Source: Liolophura sinensis
Lineage: Eukaryota; Mollusca; Polyplacophora; Chitonida; Chitonidae
Length of the DNA: 64,000 bases
Direction of reading: 5' to 3'
Assembly: GCF_032854445.1 (NCBI RefSeq)
Contig: NC_088295.1
Location: forward strand, 86,697,836-86,761,835
Of this stretch, positions 13,501 to 29,300 are shown one piece after another; the stretch's first letter is position 1, and every line of letters starts with the position of its first letter. The translations under genes were made by a program, and so were the position numbers. Under the pieces are notes generated by a model, which was not told where the DNA came from, made no database searches, and saw only the letters and a list, made by a program, of their open reading frames with translations.

Positions 13501-16500
13501 CCCAAAACTGAACTTACTGAAGATCGCTGTCTGAAAGAGAAAGTATGATATATATAGTTTTCACTGACGTCGAGGAAAGATGTGAAATGCGTAAATTTTT
13601 GCATCAAAAACAATGTTAAGCAGTCAATGAACATACGTAAACACTGCAAGATTCAGACGTTTTGATCATTATCTCCTGTGATAGTTGTGAAGAAAACGAA
13701 GAGTCATTTGAAATATGTTATCGAGATTTTATTGTGTCTGTTCAAATGTCATGTCATACATGTGTGCTATTCCGTCAGTTTAAACGTTATCCCAGATGCC
13801 TTACCTCTGTTACAGGTGAGTTTGTCGTCAGAGAGAGTAAAGTCCTGATGACATGAGCAGACGTAACTGCCCCCCGTATTCTTACAGTTCGCCTCGCACA
13901 GGTGGCCGACTGAACATTCGTCAATGTCTGGTGAAAACAAGATATAATTCCGCAAACCTCTAATGATTGCCTTCAACTTCTGTTGTATACGACAATGGTA
14001 CATAAAATATTTATTCCATATTTGTTTTGAAATGCAAAGAACCCTTTTCAGTATGGAACAATGTAGACACACTGTCAAATGACAAACATTCAGCAGGTGA
14101 AAAAACGTTTTCAGAATTGAAATTTTGTGGAATTTGTTTGAACTTGCATGTCAGAAACTTTACACACCGAAATACCACATAGATACGAAATATTGAATAT
14201 CAAACATGTAATGATCGTCAAGATGTTATAATGCATTGGAAACCAGCATACAGTTTAAAACTTCCAATTAACGTGTCTCTGCAGCATAGCAGCACGTCAT
14301 TACCCACACAGGCAGATCTTATTTCATGACAGTTAAATTACATTTAACCGTGCATTACGAATTTATGGCCTCACAAACCCACAAGTGTAAGCATGCCTAC
14401 CACTTACCCTGACACACAGTGCCTTCCCCTTGTGTGCTCCTGTAGCCTGGCTGACAGAGGCAACTGTACGAACCAATCGTGTTTCTGCATATCTGGGCAC
14501 AGTTATGCATCTTCTCGTGACATTCGTCAATATCTGCGGAACACGAAATTTACTTTATTAAAGGACAAGAAGTTCGGAAATAACATTTTTAATAGAGAGT
14601 GTTGGACAATGTTACATAATTAACAGCAGTCATACTAGTTCACGGTTCATGCGTATAAAAAGTCAGTTGCTGTTATTACTGGAGAATTCCTAATCTTTAT
14701 ATACTAGTATAACAGTAAAATCCTTACCTTGACATGTCCCATTATTCAACGTGTAGCCGCTTTGGCAGTCACATCGGTAAGACCCCAGTCTTTCCACGCA
14801 CCGCATACCCTCTTCACATGCGTCGCTGTTCTGACACTCGAGAACGTCCGTCATACAGCGTTGACCAGTCCACCCCTGGCGACACACACAACCCTGGGTG
14901 TGGTTACACACTCCTCCAGGGCCACAGTCACACGCCTTGCCACAGTCCTCTCCCCAGTGGAACCTATCACAAACTAGTAAAGAAGTCAACAAGGCGATTA
15001 GCTGCATTGTTACAGCCACCTTGGCGATTTTTCTCATATTACGTATTTACACACATACCAGTACCTATATTGATGTGCTATGTTGTTATCTCTTCTCCAG
15101 AATATCTCGCCTATAGCCTTCCACTGGAGGTAACGTTCATCGAAGTAACACGTATTAAGGTTAAATACGACATCTATGTATCCACTTTTATGAATTCTTT
15201 TAAGAAATTGTCTTGATTATTTCTAAATAATGTCTATGTTTGTCTTTTTTTCCAAATAGTTAGGAAGTTAGGACAATTTTGGTGGACTTGACAAGCCCGT
15301 GCCATTGTGCTGCACCTTCGCAAGTCTTGCCATCGTTGGTGAGTTGATAGCCAAGGTCACACAAGCATCTATATCCTCCGTCTGTATTTTCACATTTGTG
15401 TGAACACACACCAAGCATAGGTCTACACTCATCGATGTCTGCAAAAGAAGAAGGTTAATTATACAAACCTGCTATTGCGCCAGATATCAAAACGTGTTTG
15501 AAAAGGACTCGAGGGACCACTAGATATTCTACATCTCGCTTTTAATAAAGATCGATGAATTTTCTCCACTGTATGGCTCGCTATACATGCAGGGAATTTA
15601 CGAATTCTAACAAAAGCATGCACATGGAAACGTTTTTTTCGTATTTTTCGTATTTTTATTAATGACCCTGGATCTCATTTTTGAAACGTGCATGCGTCGT
15701 AGTTTGTCACTACACAACTGTCACCTTTGCTGTCACTGTTCAAGTGATAAAGTCGTTTATCTACACAATATGATCAAACACCAGGCGTAAAGCGAAACAG
15801 AATGAAAACTGAAGTCACGTAATGTGGCATTGCGTCTTTGTGCACATTGTGTGTGTGCGAACTGTGGAACCATAGGCCAGTCATTGGTAATCAAATGGAA
15901 CGTTTTCCGTTATTCGCTGAAATGGAAGGCTAAGCGCTTAGTATGTAATTTCAGTAGCCTTTGTGACTACAGTAGAGGACATGTTAATGATGCATAACAG
16001 AATGAGTGATGTGATAGCTTTGTACCCCAGTCTATTAACATTTGTGCTCAATTAACTAGCTTGACTGACCCTCACTGTGGGTTTCATTGATTACTTTATT
16101 AACTAGCTCAACTTACCCTCACAGTGGGTTTCATTGATTGGTCGGTATCCAGGTCTACAAAGGCAGATTACTTCAAGACTCGTGTCGTTGATTGTGCAGA
16201 TTTGGTCGCAAATTATGGCGCTATTGTCGCATAACTTGTCAACTGGAAAAAAATTTCGTTCCGTACAGTTACCGATATGACAAAATCATGACAGGAAAAT
16301 CCCCGATGAGACAATGATTGATGAAACAAGTTGGCTTATTTTTGAGGGACAATTTTGACAATGGATCTTTTTGAGTTTAACTTTTGTTCACAGAAATGTT
16401 GCGAAAATCCACTATACAATTTTCGGAAGACACGTGTAAAGTCCAAGTATAGTCATTCTGAAGACTAAAATCGGTTTTCTTGTTACTGATCGGCCCGGTG

Positions 16501-19500
16501 TCGGGGCCGGGGCACCATGTGTGGTGTCACGGCATAGGGTTTTAGTGACGCAGGACTATACATATGATACCGTTGAGTTCGTCTTGTCCTTAAAGGTTAA
16601 CTGCGGTAACAATATATTTATTATCATCCATCCGTACGTGGCAAGGTCTGCCAGAAACCTGCGGATGCTTGTGGGTTTCCACCGCGCTCTGCCCGGTTTC
16701 CTCCCACCATAATGCTGGCCGCCGTCGTATAAGTGAAATATTAGTGAGTACCGCGTAAAACACCAATGAAATAAATAAATAAATTCATTCTTTGGACAGA
16801 TATACAGATCTTACTTGTCGCTTAAATAATCCTTGTTTTCTCTTGACCGGAATTATATAAATTTTATTTATATTATTTTTGAGAAATTGATTTTGAGTTG
16901 AGAACTGTGTAAAAATTATCTGCCATTTTTCTCCTCGTTAATTTTGTCGAGACAGAAATATTAAAAGCACTATTGCCCTAGACTGTCTTCTGCACTGCTA
17001 TGGCTTGTTTGCACCAAGTTTTTCAGCGTTTGCCCAATATGACTTACTGTCTTTACACGATTTCCGGTCATCCGCCAACTCGTAACCCCGGAAGCAGTCA
17101 CAAAAGTAACTGCCCTCTGTGTTTACACATTTGTGTTCGCAGTCCGGGACGATTTCTGTGCACTCGTCTAAATCTGTAAAAAACATACTATGTGGTTAAG
17201 AGTTTCGTCAGGATTCCCATCTATGTTTGTCCGACTAATGAACACTGGATGTGTAAAATAAAGCATCTTAATAATAACAGTTAATCTTCACCTAATCCGG
17301 AAGTTATCAAACAAATGCCCTTGTACAGGATTAAGATAAAATAAGAGAGCGTGGTATCCAATCAGATGAGTTAATTTGACTTAATATTACAAGGTTGCCA
17401 CAGCTAGGAATAAAGTTTACGGCTAAGAGATAACCTACTCCTGCAGCGGTTGTCGTCTCGGGTATAGTCACTGGCCTTACTTACACTGCCAGTTCTTCGG
17501 TTTACAGATGATCCTATTAGTGGTACCCTCCCTACAGATGTGACCGTCTACAATGTATTGATTACCCTTAATGGTAGAGTTGTTGCCGATGAAGACACAT
17601 GAATTAACCTTGACGGTACAGTTGTTGGAGTAAAGGGCCACTCGTAAGCCTATGTTAATTAGCCTTACCAGTCTAGCTCTAGGCATATTCATTAGCTTTA
17701 CCAGTAGGTGTAATTAGAATGGTTGATGACTTCAGCACGCCTTACCGGTACAGATGTTGGAATAGTGAGCGGCTCTACCATACTGATTAGCCTTACCAGT
17801 ACAGATGCTGGAATAGTGAGCGGCTCTACCATATCGATTAGCCTTACCAGTACAGATGTTGGAATAGAGATCGAATCTACCGTATCGATTAGCCTTACCA
17901 GTACAGATGTTGGAATAGTGAGCCGCTCTACCATATCGATTAGCTTTACCAGTACAGATGTTGGAATAGTGAGCGAATATACCATATCGATTAGCCTTAC
18001 CAGTACAGATGTTGGAATAGAGATCGAATCTACCGTATCGATTAGCCTTACCAGTACAGATGTTGGAATAGTGAGCGGCTCTACCATATCGATTAGCCTT
18101 ACCAGTACAGATGTTGGAATAGTGAGCGGCTCTACCATATCGATTAGCTTTACCAGTACAGATGTTGGAATAGTGAGCGGCTCTACCATATCGATTAGCT
18201 TTACCAGTACAGTTGGAATAGTGAGCGAATATAAAATATGGATTAGCCTTACCAGTACAGTTGTTGCCTTGTCCGATATACCCAGCGGCACAATTGCACT
18301 CATATCCGCCCTGACCATTCACACACTCGTAGTCACAGGTGTGTCGTAACTCATCGCTGCATTCGTCAATGTCTAAATGGAAGAGTGGGATAAAAGAAAA
18401 AATTCAGATGGGATTGAGGGCTCTGTCCGGTTTTCTCACACCACATTTCCTCCCACCACAATACTGGCCGCCGTCGTATGTGTTAAATATTTTTGAGTAA
18501 GGCGTAAAACACCAATGGTATAAATAAATAAATTCAGGCAAACACTTCAGTGTGAACGATGTAGTATCCTTCGTGTGAACGCCATAGCATACGCCTTCCA
18601 ATTACAATTATTTAAACATTATATTATCTTCCATGCGAAGACTAATTATACTTCTAGCAAACAATGTAGAATGTTCAAAATAAACACCCTAATACCCTCC
18701 ATGTAAACACCACACTATTTTCGACGTGAATACAATGGTGTCCTCCGGGAGAAAACTATACTATCCTTCGTGTGAACACTAAAGTATCCTCCATACTGCT
18801 TGCGTGTGAAAGTGCAGTATCCTCCATATAAAAACTACAGTGTCCTCCATGCGAACATTACAGCATTCTGCATGTGAACGCTATAGAATCCTCCATGCGA
18901 ACATTACAGCATCCTGCATGTGGACGCTACAGAATCCTCCATGCGAACATTACAGCATTCTGCAGGTGAACGCTATAGAATCCTCCATGCGAACATTACG
19001 GCATTCCGCGTGTGAACACTACAGAATCCTCCATGCGAACATTACAGCATCATGCATGTGAAGGCTATAGAATCATCCATGTGAACATTATAGCATTCCG
19101 CATGTGAACACTACAGAATCCTCCATGCGAACATTACAGCACCCCGCATGTGAATGCTATAGGATCCTCCATGCGAACATTACAGCATTCAGCATGTGAA
19201 CGCTATAGTACACTCCATCCAAGCACTATAGTATCCTCAATATACATGTAGTATAGTATTTGCAATACGTGTACACTGGCCATATACATTTGTCAATAGG
19301 TGTACACTCCCCATAACTGTACATTTGCCAACACCTGTACATTTACCAATACGTGAACACTGTCCTGTAAACTTTTCATATCTGTAAATTGTCCATACCT
19401 GCGCACTGCCCTATACCTGCAAGTTGCCCATACCAAAACACTGCTCTTAGCTGTATATTGCTCATACCTGTACGCCTCCCCATACCTGTACACTGTCCCT

Positions 19501-22500
19501 CCACGTCGTCGTATCCGTCGCTGCAGACACACTTGTAGCTTCCAGGAGAGTTGACACAGGTTTGTAGCACATCGCATTCCACAGTTTCTGCACACTCGTC
19601 AATATCTGTGTCACAACTGTCGCCTTGCCAGCCGGGTCTGCAAACACAGCCCCTGGTGTTGTGGCACTCCAAGGAGTTTTCAGAGCAATTGCAAAGCGTT
19701 CCACAATCCTCACCCCAGTAGAGACCGTCACATTCTTCAGCAGAAACGTTACGAAAGGAATAGCTATGTTTGAACCATATAATGTAAAAGAAAATTTTGT
19801 TTTAAATGTGTGCAACATAAAATAAAGGCGGCAGTAAAACAGCTAAGGTCATCATAAGAACAGATCTGGCCCCAGAGCCGCAAAGCTGTCTTAGACTTAA
19901 GTCCGACTTAATACTTAGTATTGTTCATGAACTACAATTTGAACTTCATTGCTAATTTCTGTAATGATGACCTAAGGCAAGGTTCGGGACTGAAACAAAA
20001 TTCCTTAATGTATGTCACCATTTTAGCACAGAAAAGTTTGGGCTAAGTCTAACTTAAGTCAAAGACAGCTTCATAATGCCGGAACCGGAGCCGACAGTGA
20101 GTGCTGGATTACTCAGTAGTCAAGACTAATTCTCAAGATCAACTTTATGGACAGATCGTAATCCAAAAAAAAAAAACATCACCCATTTAGAAACTGGTTA
20201 CTAATTTTATGATTTATTTATTTACTCGAACGCCATCTTGAGTTTATAGCAAAATCAAGCTTGAATATTCTTTGTGTGGACAAATGACTTATCGTGACAG
20301 GACAATTTATCAGAATGGAGCTGTCTTCCGGTACAACAGTCACACGTGAATCTTCTTTCCGTGGACAGATCACTTACCGTGACAGGACAGTTTGTCAGAA
20401 TGGAGCTGCCTTCCGGTGTAACAGAAACGAGTGAATCTTCTTTGTGTGGACAAATGACTTACCGTGACAGGACAGTTTATCAGAATGGAGCTGAAATCCG
20501 GTATAACAGTCACACGTGAATCTTTTTTGTACGGACAGGCGACTTACCGTGACAGGACAGTTTATAAGAATGGAGCTGCCATCCGGTACAACAGTTACAC
20601 GTGAGCCCTCTTTGTGTGGTCAGGTGACTTACTGTGACAGGACAGTTTATCAGCATGGAACAGCACCCGCTATAAAAGTCACACGTAAATCCTCTTTGTG
20701 TGGTTAGGTGACTTACCGCGACAGGACAGTTTATCAGAATGGAGCAGAAATCCGGAATAACAGTGACACATAAATCCTCCTTCAGTATTCGTACACTGTT
20801 GCTCACAGAGATCGCCGGAACATTCATCTATATCTGTATACACAAACAGACACGATTACAAAATGGAATGTTGAATAACGGTGTAGCCTAATTTTCTAAT
20901 TTTTCTCTCATAAATAAATAGTCCTCTTAGGAGATCTAACACAAGGATGGAAATCGCTCAACGGTGGTTCGGATAGTAAGATAGATATAATTGGTGGAGG
21001 CAAGTTAAAATCAATCAATAAAGCATCATTTACGCGTTGGCTCGCATGATTTCGTGAAACAAGCAGCATAGCTTATTTAAAGACAGACCCCAAAGTTATG
21101 CTGAAGAATCTGTGGTCTGTGGTCAGTGTAAACCTCACGAATCATAATAATTGAAGAGAGTGTAAACAACTCTCATTCGTGCTACACAAATAACAGTGAC
21201 GTCAGAACGTGGAACGACGACACGTGCTTATCCCATCTAAGGTCTTACCGGTGCAGCGTGTCTTGTCACTCAGGGCGTAACCACTCTGACAGAAGCACTC
21301 CGGGCCACCAGCACCCTGTTTACATCCGTGTTCACAATCCAGGTCCGATCCTAGACAGGGATCATTATCTGTCAAATGTTACAGGTAACAAGAATAAAGG
21401 TGTTCCATCTGGGAGCACACTGTGTAGTATTTCCCGCCGTTAAACTTCTTAAATTTAACTTATCGTGGTCAAATCTACAAAAATATTGTATATTGCTCTT
21501 TCTGGTCTGCAAGGCTGTATAGAACAATGTTTCGATTACAAGACGTGTTTCAGGACGACCTCATCACTTGCAGCATGTTGGTCAGTTTTATGGGTGGATG
21601 ATACCGGAGATTCGGTCAAGTTATTGACCAACGCTCTCTGGTGACATGCAAATATCGCAGCCACACGAGTACTGTCGACCTCTTATTATCACCAAGGTCA
21701 CAGGAACAATGTGAACGAGGAAACCTACATATTTGGTATCCGAGCTGGGATTAAGAGACTATCTATCTTAGTCCCAGATCCGAGGCACGATCTGAATCTG
21801 CACTTCGCGTGTCCAAGCGAATGGAAATATCTCCTGATAGGCCACGGTAATACCAAAATCAGTGATTCCAAATTAGTACGTATAAGTCTAGTTACAAGTA
21901 CCTACTTGGATCTCTTGTACAATTCCTGCCCTCATCCTCGGCGAGAAAGCCATCCTCACACGAGCAATTGTAGCCGCCATCAGTGTTGGTACAGATGTGA
22001 TCGCAATCATGCGTTCCCAGCTCACATTCATTGTTGTCTGTTAAATTCGATCACAAGAGGATATATGATGTATACAAATTTGCTTGTCTCCTATGTACTC
22101 TCGAGGGAATATGGAGGTCAGGAACAAGAGCGCTTTGGGACCAACAGTTTTTGACTGTCACATATTTCAGCCTAATCATACGCCACGTTACAGCTCCAGA
22201 TAAAAGCGTAGTAACCCAGGCTGGCTAATAAATCTGGCACCAAACACTTCAGCGTACAAAATAGACAATGTATTGGACAGGTTTGTTACTGTTTCATCAC
22301 ACATCCAATAACATGGAACAGAGATCTAAAATAGCTGCGTTGAAACAGACATTCGTAAACCAATAAGGACGTTCAAGGTCAGTACCCCCAAGGCCAATTA
22401 CCAACACGACGTATTACACAAACTCCCGATGAACTAAGAAAGTATATAAAGTACGAAAATAGGACAGAATCATGCAAAGAGAAGCAGTCAGCAGTTTTCA

Positions 22501-25500
22501 TTGATGTTGGAAAGATGCAAGGTATGTTCTACGCGACTAAGGGAAATCAGTATTCAAATCGTGTACAGTGCTAGAATATCTGTTGTCGATAAGAAGAATA
22601 TGCATGTTTCTGCATTTAGTCATATTCATATGAGAACAGGTATAGGTCAGCCAAAAGGGGGGCACAATTTGTACTCATCGGAATACTACATGCTCTTGAC
22701 ATATGGTTCCCCGAATTTCACATAGATGTTATTTAGTGTGTGTGTGCTTGGGGGTTTAACGTCGTACTCAACAATTTTTCAGTCATATGACGACGAAGGA
22801 ATCCTTAGGGTGCATGTACATGTAATGTGCCTCCTTGTAGCAGGACGGATTTCCACCGCTCTTTTATCTAGTGCTGCTTCACTGAGACGACTTACCAAAG
22901 GCAAGTAAGACGCCCCGCCCGAGCCATTATACTGATACGGGTCAACCAGTCGTTGCACTATCCCCTTCATGCTGAACGCCAAGCGAGGAAGTTACAACTT
23001 CCTCTTTTAAAGTCTTAGGTGTGACTCGATCAAGGATTGATCCTGGATCTACCGGTCCCGAAGCGGACGCTCCACCAACTGTGCTATCTGTTATTTAGTG
23101 AGAAATCCAAGCAACTCAATGGACATGGAAACATCCGATGGTCCTGAGTACACAAGTTAGAAGCCCACAGACACCACGGCGGTGTACAGAATTGTATTTG
23201 ACTTGGCAATCCACAAAAAGCTAGCTTAAACGCCGAATACATGTAATGCCTATACAGCAATTTAGATCCAGTCAAGAGCTGGGAAGAATTCAACGGATAA
23301 AACTCCAATACAATGCATACTTTAGGGCCTACAAATTTAAAATTTTGACATATTTGTCTTGGGACAATATTTATTATGTGCTCGAAATTTGAACCCCAAG
23401 GAAATTTAAAATTTTTACGTGTTGAAACTAGTCTTGTGGAATCGACCACTGCATGTTTGTTAAGGCCACACTGTGTCCAAAACAGTCTATGGAATAGAAG
23501 TACAGTTTATATTACACGCTGCACACGAGCATCCGAGACATATACAGAAGCTCTGTGTCCGATCTTACCCAAGCACGTCTTCCCATCCTGAGAATAGCCG
23601 TTCATACAAGCACAGGTAAAACTGCCTTCTGTGTTAAAACACAACTGGTGACACACCGGCTCCGTGGCGTTACACTCGTCTATGTCTGGGTAGAGACAAG
23701 TCACACAATTGGAGTTATCATACAGAAGAAATTTGACTTACAGGTAGCAATAGTCTTCAATCATCACAATAAAAACGAATCGCTTCACTGTTAGGCTGGT
23801 AATTTCGCGATGAAAAGTTCGCTGAGCAGTATGATCACAACATGCGTACCTTTTGGTTTTTAAACAACATCTCTTCGTTTCTTGTGATAAAATATATGTT
23901 AATTTTGCCGTCTCTTACATATTAACATGAATTTATGTTCCAAGTAAGTTGTGTTACCTTGACTGTGCAAAGAAATGATAAATGATAAAATTTTACTCCA
24001 AAAATGTTGCTAGCTACGGGGTTAACCGTCAAGCTCTGGAAGTGCTAGAAAGTCTCACCACACTATACATTTGCTTTGGTCCTTCTTTAGTCCTGCCGGA
24101 CAGTCACTGCAGTTAAAGGCGGTGCCGTTCATCGCCTGCTCTTCCGCTGGCTCAGGTCTGCGCAGTTTGTCCCCGCCGGGCATGGCTCGTCTCCACCAGC
24201 GTCGTAATCCTGCTCACAGGCTTCCCTGACGAAACGAAGGTGAAAACGTTCGCGATATCAAGCAATGCAAGAAAACATATGTCAGTTGATACGCAGACCA
24301 GTCCATCTTAAGAATATAAAGGCAGGAAAGGATCTGGTATACAAAACATTGACATGGTGGAGATGGTGTCGGCTCAATGGCCTTCAGCTATCAAATTTGT
24401 ACCCGTTCAGCCGGCGAAAATTTAAACCGGATCAAATCTGAACCGGTTTAATGGAAGCCAGTTGAGGAAACACGTGCGTTCACACGGACCATGTGGTGAA
24501 GTCGATTTTTAGCCAGTTCAGAAATAGCAAAGCCCCAGATACGTATTTTATGATGACGTTTCTATTACCGAACTGGCTTAAATCGAATCGTAGTGAATGA
24601 ACACAAATGCCTGAGCTTGTATGGCTTAAAGCTGTATCAACCACCTGGTCGTGAGAACGCGAGTTTTTTTCTAATTGGCTTCCATTTAAACCCGCAGATT
24701 TTGGCTGTTTGAACAGGGTAACATCTAGAGACACTTGTAACCTCTTTAACAAAATCAGAAAGGGAAAAGTGTCTTTCTAACCCTGTATCAACTATCCATA
24801 CTACCAATATACCCACATGTCGAAGTCCCGGATTCAGTGTCGAGTAAAGTACTATCAAACCACAGAGCAGCTCTTATATCCTCTTATAATGAGATCCTAG
24901 GTCTTTCTAATCTGTATCAGCTACTCTTATAGCGGAACTACAAACGAACAAATGTTTTCTACCCTCTGTCACCTAAAAGTCGATTTATGTCACGTAGTTA
25001 TTCACCCTGTGTCACGTATCTCTTCAGTATGTGTCACGTGCACTATCTCTACTGTTTCCCATACTTATTCAGTCTATATTACGTACCTATCCAGTTTATG
25101 TCATACAGTTACTCCGTCTATGTCACTTACATATTCAGACTATCACAAATTGAACCAGCATGTGATGCAATGTTTCTTTTCAGTCTATATCATGTACCTA
25201 TTCAGCGCGTCCAGTCTGTCACTTACGTATTCAGTATGTCACATACGTTTTCAGTATGTGACACGTAAGGTATTCAGCATGTGTCACGTACTTATATCCA
25301 AACTGTGCCACGTACCTCTGTCAGACCTGTGTCACATATCTATTCAGCATGTCCAATCTGTAAGGTACGTATTCAGTATTTGTCACGTAGGAATTCAGTA
25401 TGTGTCACGTACATATTCAGTATGTGTCACACAGGTATTCAGCATGACATTTCCAGTCTATGGCACGCACGTACCCAGCCTGTGTCAAGTAATAAATTCA

Positions 25501-26279
25501 GCATATGTCAAGAACATCTCCAGCCTATGTCACGTACCTATCCAGCTGTGTCGCAAGTACACGGCACGATGATGAAGCTCGTAGTGTTGCTGGAGGATTC
25601 CTCTAGACTGGTATCAGTTTGGTTGAAGTCACACTGGCCATGTCCAGAGCAACCGCTGCACAACAACACCTGGGTGGACTGGGTTGGAGCCTCCCCGCCA
25701 CTGTCGTCAGTGCCCGACAAGCTGTGAGCACAGATAAACCGGCTGACAAATGTTCTATATTGTGATCTGAGGATGAGCTAAATTTGTTAAAGACTCCACA
25801 TAATTTTGAATCTCGATGGCTTAACATGAGCAGTGAAGCGGGCTACAACGGTGACTATTGAAGTTATTGATCAAAATATTTTTGTACGACCAAGGTTTAT
25901 ACTCTTTACCTGATGACGACGGGGTCTAGAGATCCTGGAGTCCAGGTCAAAATGGCGTGGTTTCCGGTTTGGTTTAAGTTACTTTGGCCTGTGATGTTTT
26001 TTATCATATAAATTGGTAACCTGTTCATCATCAGCATCAGACGCGTTTATCATCAGTTGGATTTCTTCACCAACCGTGGCCTTTACTGTTTTGTCCACTG
26101 TTATTCGTGGGATATTGTTGCCTGGAGACAGAAGTAAAAAAGAGCTTGTTAAATGCAAACCTATGGGCTTTAAGATCACCGGAATAATGTATGGTTCAAC
26201 TGCCAATATCGGCTTGTAATGCTAACCACATCCCAAGAGGCTGCGGATTGTAGATATCGGTCATACGCACTTATAAACA

Positions 26280-26366
<87 letters not shown>

Positions 26367-29300
26367 GTATATATATATATATATATGTTTATACAGTTAT
26401 ACAATTACGTTTGAGAAATTCGAGAGAGCGGGTATTTTCTCACAGAAAGGCTAAGCATATGACATTATACTCACTAAGAACAGCACTTCTCTGCGGCTGT
26501 TGAGTTGACGGTATTGAGTGTGCTCATGGCCACGTCAGATCTGTTGGTAGAGAGATAGTCAAATATACATCATTATTATCCTGGCAAACCTCTTTCGCTT
26601 CGTTTACTTGGTCTTTCGTGTATTGTGAAAGAAATTTTGGAGTAAAATCCTTATGGCGATGATTGCTGGCATTATCCCCGGGCCGGTAGTTGAAAACGGA
26701 GTCCGCGTCTTTGACAAGCCCTGTCGGGAAAGAAAAATTAAGGCTGTTTAAGAGTAAATGAAATGTTCGGTTTTGTTGATCGAAGGGCATCTCCTAAACT
26801 CAGGGATATGCAGATTTCCAAAAATGTTAAGTCTTTCCGGACTGTAAGTTTTAAAAATCGCATTATGGTCGTTTTTAAGATATTTGCGTTTTCAGTCCTA
26901 GTAATGTTATTTTTAAATTATTACAAAGTTGTTTCTCGGTGAATAAGAATAGCCTAAGGAAGCTTTACAACTATAAACGTGTGCTTACATGTTTGTCCAA
27001 AGTCATGAAATAATTCCTCTTCTGTGGAGTTGATGGAGACGATTGTACCATCAGGCGTAGTGAAATCATCTGACTGGTTGTTGTTAAAGACGCCCAGCAG
27101 CCCCCTAGTGGAAACGGTTGCTGCTATATCTTCAGGGACCGTAACTGAGATTTCCAGTAACTCTACGCCAACGGACACGTTTAGACTAATGCCTGAGAAA
27201 AGGGATCATCATTTTTATAGGCAGGGATGGGTTATAAACAAAACCTAATGTCGTTTACATTTGACGTACCTTAGACCACGGTTACGTGTGACCTTTTGCC
27301 AACTATCGCACTGTCGTCACTGCTCCGGTTTTGCTCTTCACTGTCTACTGTATCTCAGAATACGACATTGTTGAGTATTTTTCATCGGCCCGTACCACAA
27401 TTTGAAAGGGGTATTGGACACATGTCGAATTTTAAGACTTCATGATATACTTGCATTGATATCACGAGTGTTCACGCTTAACTCAAAATATCTAAAATAA
27501 ATAAATACATTCACATTTTGACTTCATTCAAAACAGGCTTTACTGAATCAGCCACAGAAGGTGGTTTCCATCGGGACTGAAAGAACAGCCTGAAAAGTTC
27601 ACCAGTCAACTTCGTAAAGCTTTCACTCACCAGAAAGAAAAGTTACCCTCAGTGTTTTATTCGCAGGACGGTTGCAGCCAAGGTTGTCTTCTTGAACGTT
27701 GAAGTTTGCTGAGCTATTCTGGAAACGTGTTGTGTAGTCCACTCTGTTGCAGTACACGTTAAGATCTACAAGAACAAAACTAAAATAAGGCACTTGTAAG
27801 CTAACAATAATTCAATTGGAAATATAATGATTTTATTGCTTGTCGCCTCACTTGTTTTAGTCGACTTGAATAACACCAGTTTTTCTGTCGTTCACACAGA
27901 TTATTGCATCTTACTTGTTTTGTTTCCGTTCAGCTGAGCGTTCATGGAGGCGTCTGTTTGGAAGTCCTTGGCGGCAAAGGCTGAGAAGATGGTAGCGTCT
28001 GTAAATTCCCCAGCCTCGTTCTGGGCCCGTTCCGTTCGACCCTGGATCGTCAGTTGTAGGTCCCCGGATGTAGCGTTTCTCACCTCCAGCAGGATGTACT
28101 CACCCCAGCCATTAAACGTGTAGCCTTTTCCATCCAAGGTTGTGATATGCGGATCACCCCAGAAAAGTGCTGAAAGGAAGGTCGTTAATATACAGTATAA
28201 GAATAGCAAGAAATATGTTGTCCAAAAAAAGTGTAAAAATGGTATGGCTTGTTTGGTCGCTTTGTGATTTTCTATAATTTGGAAACAATTTTGTTTCAAA
28301 TACTGTAGCATTCACCTCACACTCATTTCATCGTCATCATTGTTAGCTCACACGACGACGATTGAAAAGAATCATGGTATTAAATAGCTTAGTACATTAT
28401 CTTCATGCACTAGGCAACATGCTGTAATAATGACACAGCTGATAATGATATAACAACCCGCATACATACTCCTTACAGCGTATGGGCCACTCTCTACCTT
28501 CCGCTTAACATCACTACCACTCATAGCAAATTTTGTGCAAAAATCTTGAACAACGCCGAGGGCACCGAGGTCACGGTGATGAGGTAGGAAGTGTTGTCAG
28601 AAAACACAAACAATCTGTCTCAACCTTTGTCTCTAATAATACTTTATACACATGCATTCTCTTTATACAGTATGTACAACACGATTCTAACAAAAACTTG
28701 AAACAAATTTATTAATGAATGTTGATTACATAGTTCCACGGGAGAAGACAAGTGATGAGGGTAAGCCTAAACAAGCCTACGTGCGTCTAACAGGCTCCAA
28801 AGGTCAAGCTTGTCTACTGGTGGCAGTGATTTAAAGTGAGAGGTAGAGAGCGCCGCATGCGCTGTAAGGAGTGTGGACCGTATACTTATGCTCGAGCAGT
28901 AATATCAGACATACGTTTGGACGCAGGACAGTTTGATACGATGATATGATGTTAATGACGTCTCTTGCAATCCGCCTAGATGATAACACGAAAACGTTGG
29001 AAGGTCGGGATTGTGACAATGATGATGACGTTTCATAGAAACAGCTATGTAGATAAAAGAATCTTATGCTAACGGCATAAAAAAAGACAAAAAACGCGAC
29101 ACATTGCACACGATTATTATGTCCTGTAAACGTCATAATGGTAATGATGTCCATACACAGACACGATTATACAGAGAACAGAAAATTGTTGTGACAGTAA
29201 TAATGACAAAATGAATAATTAGATGACTGTGTTATAATAATGGCGGGGTGGTAATAATGATGACAAGATACTGATGACTGTGTGATAATAACGATGGCGT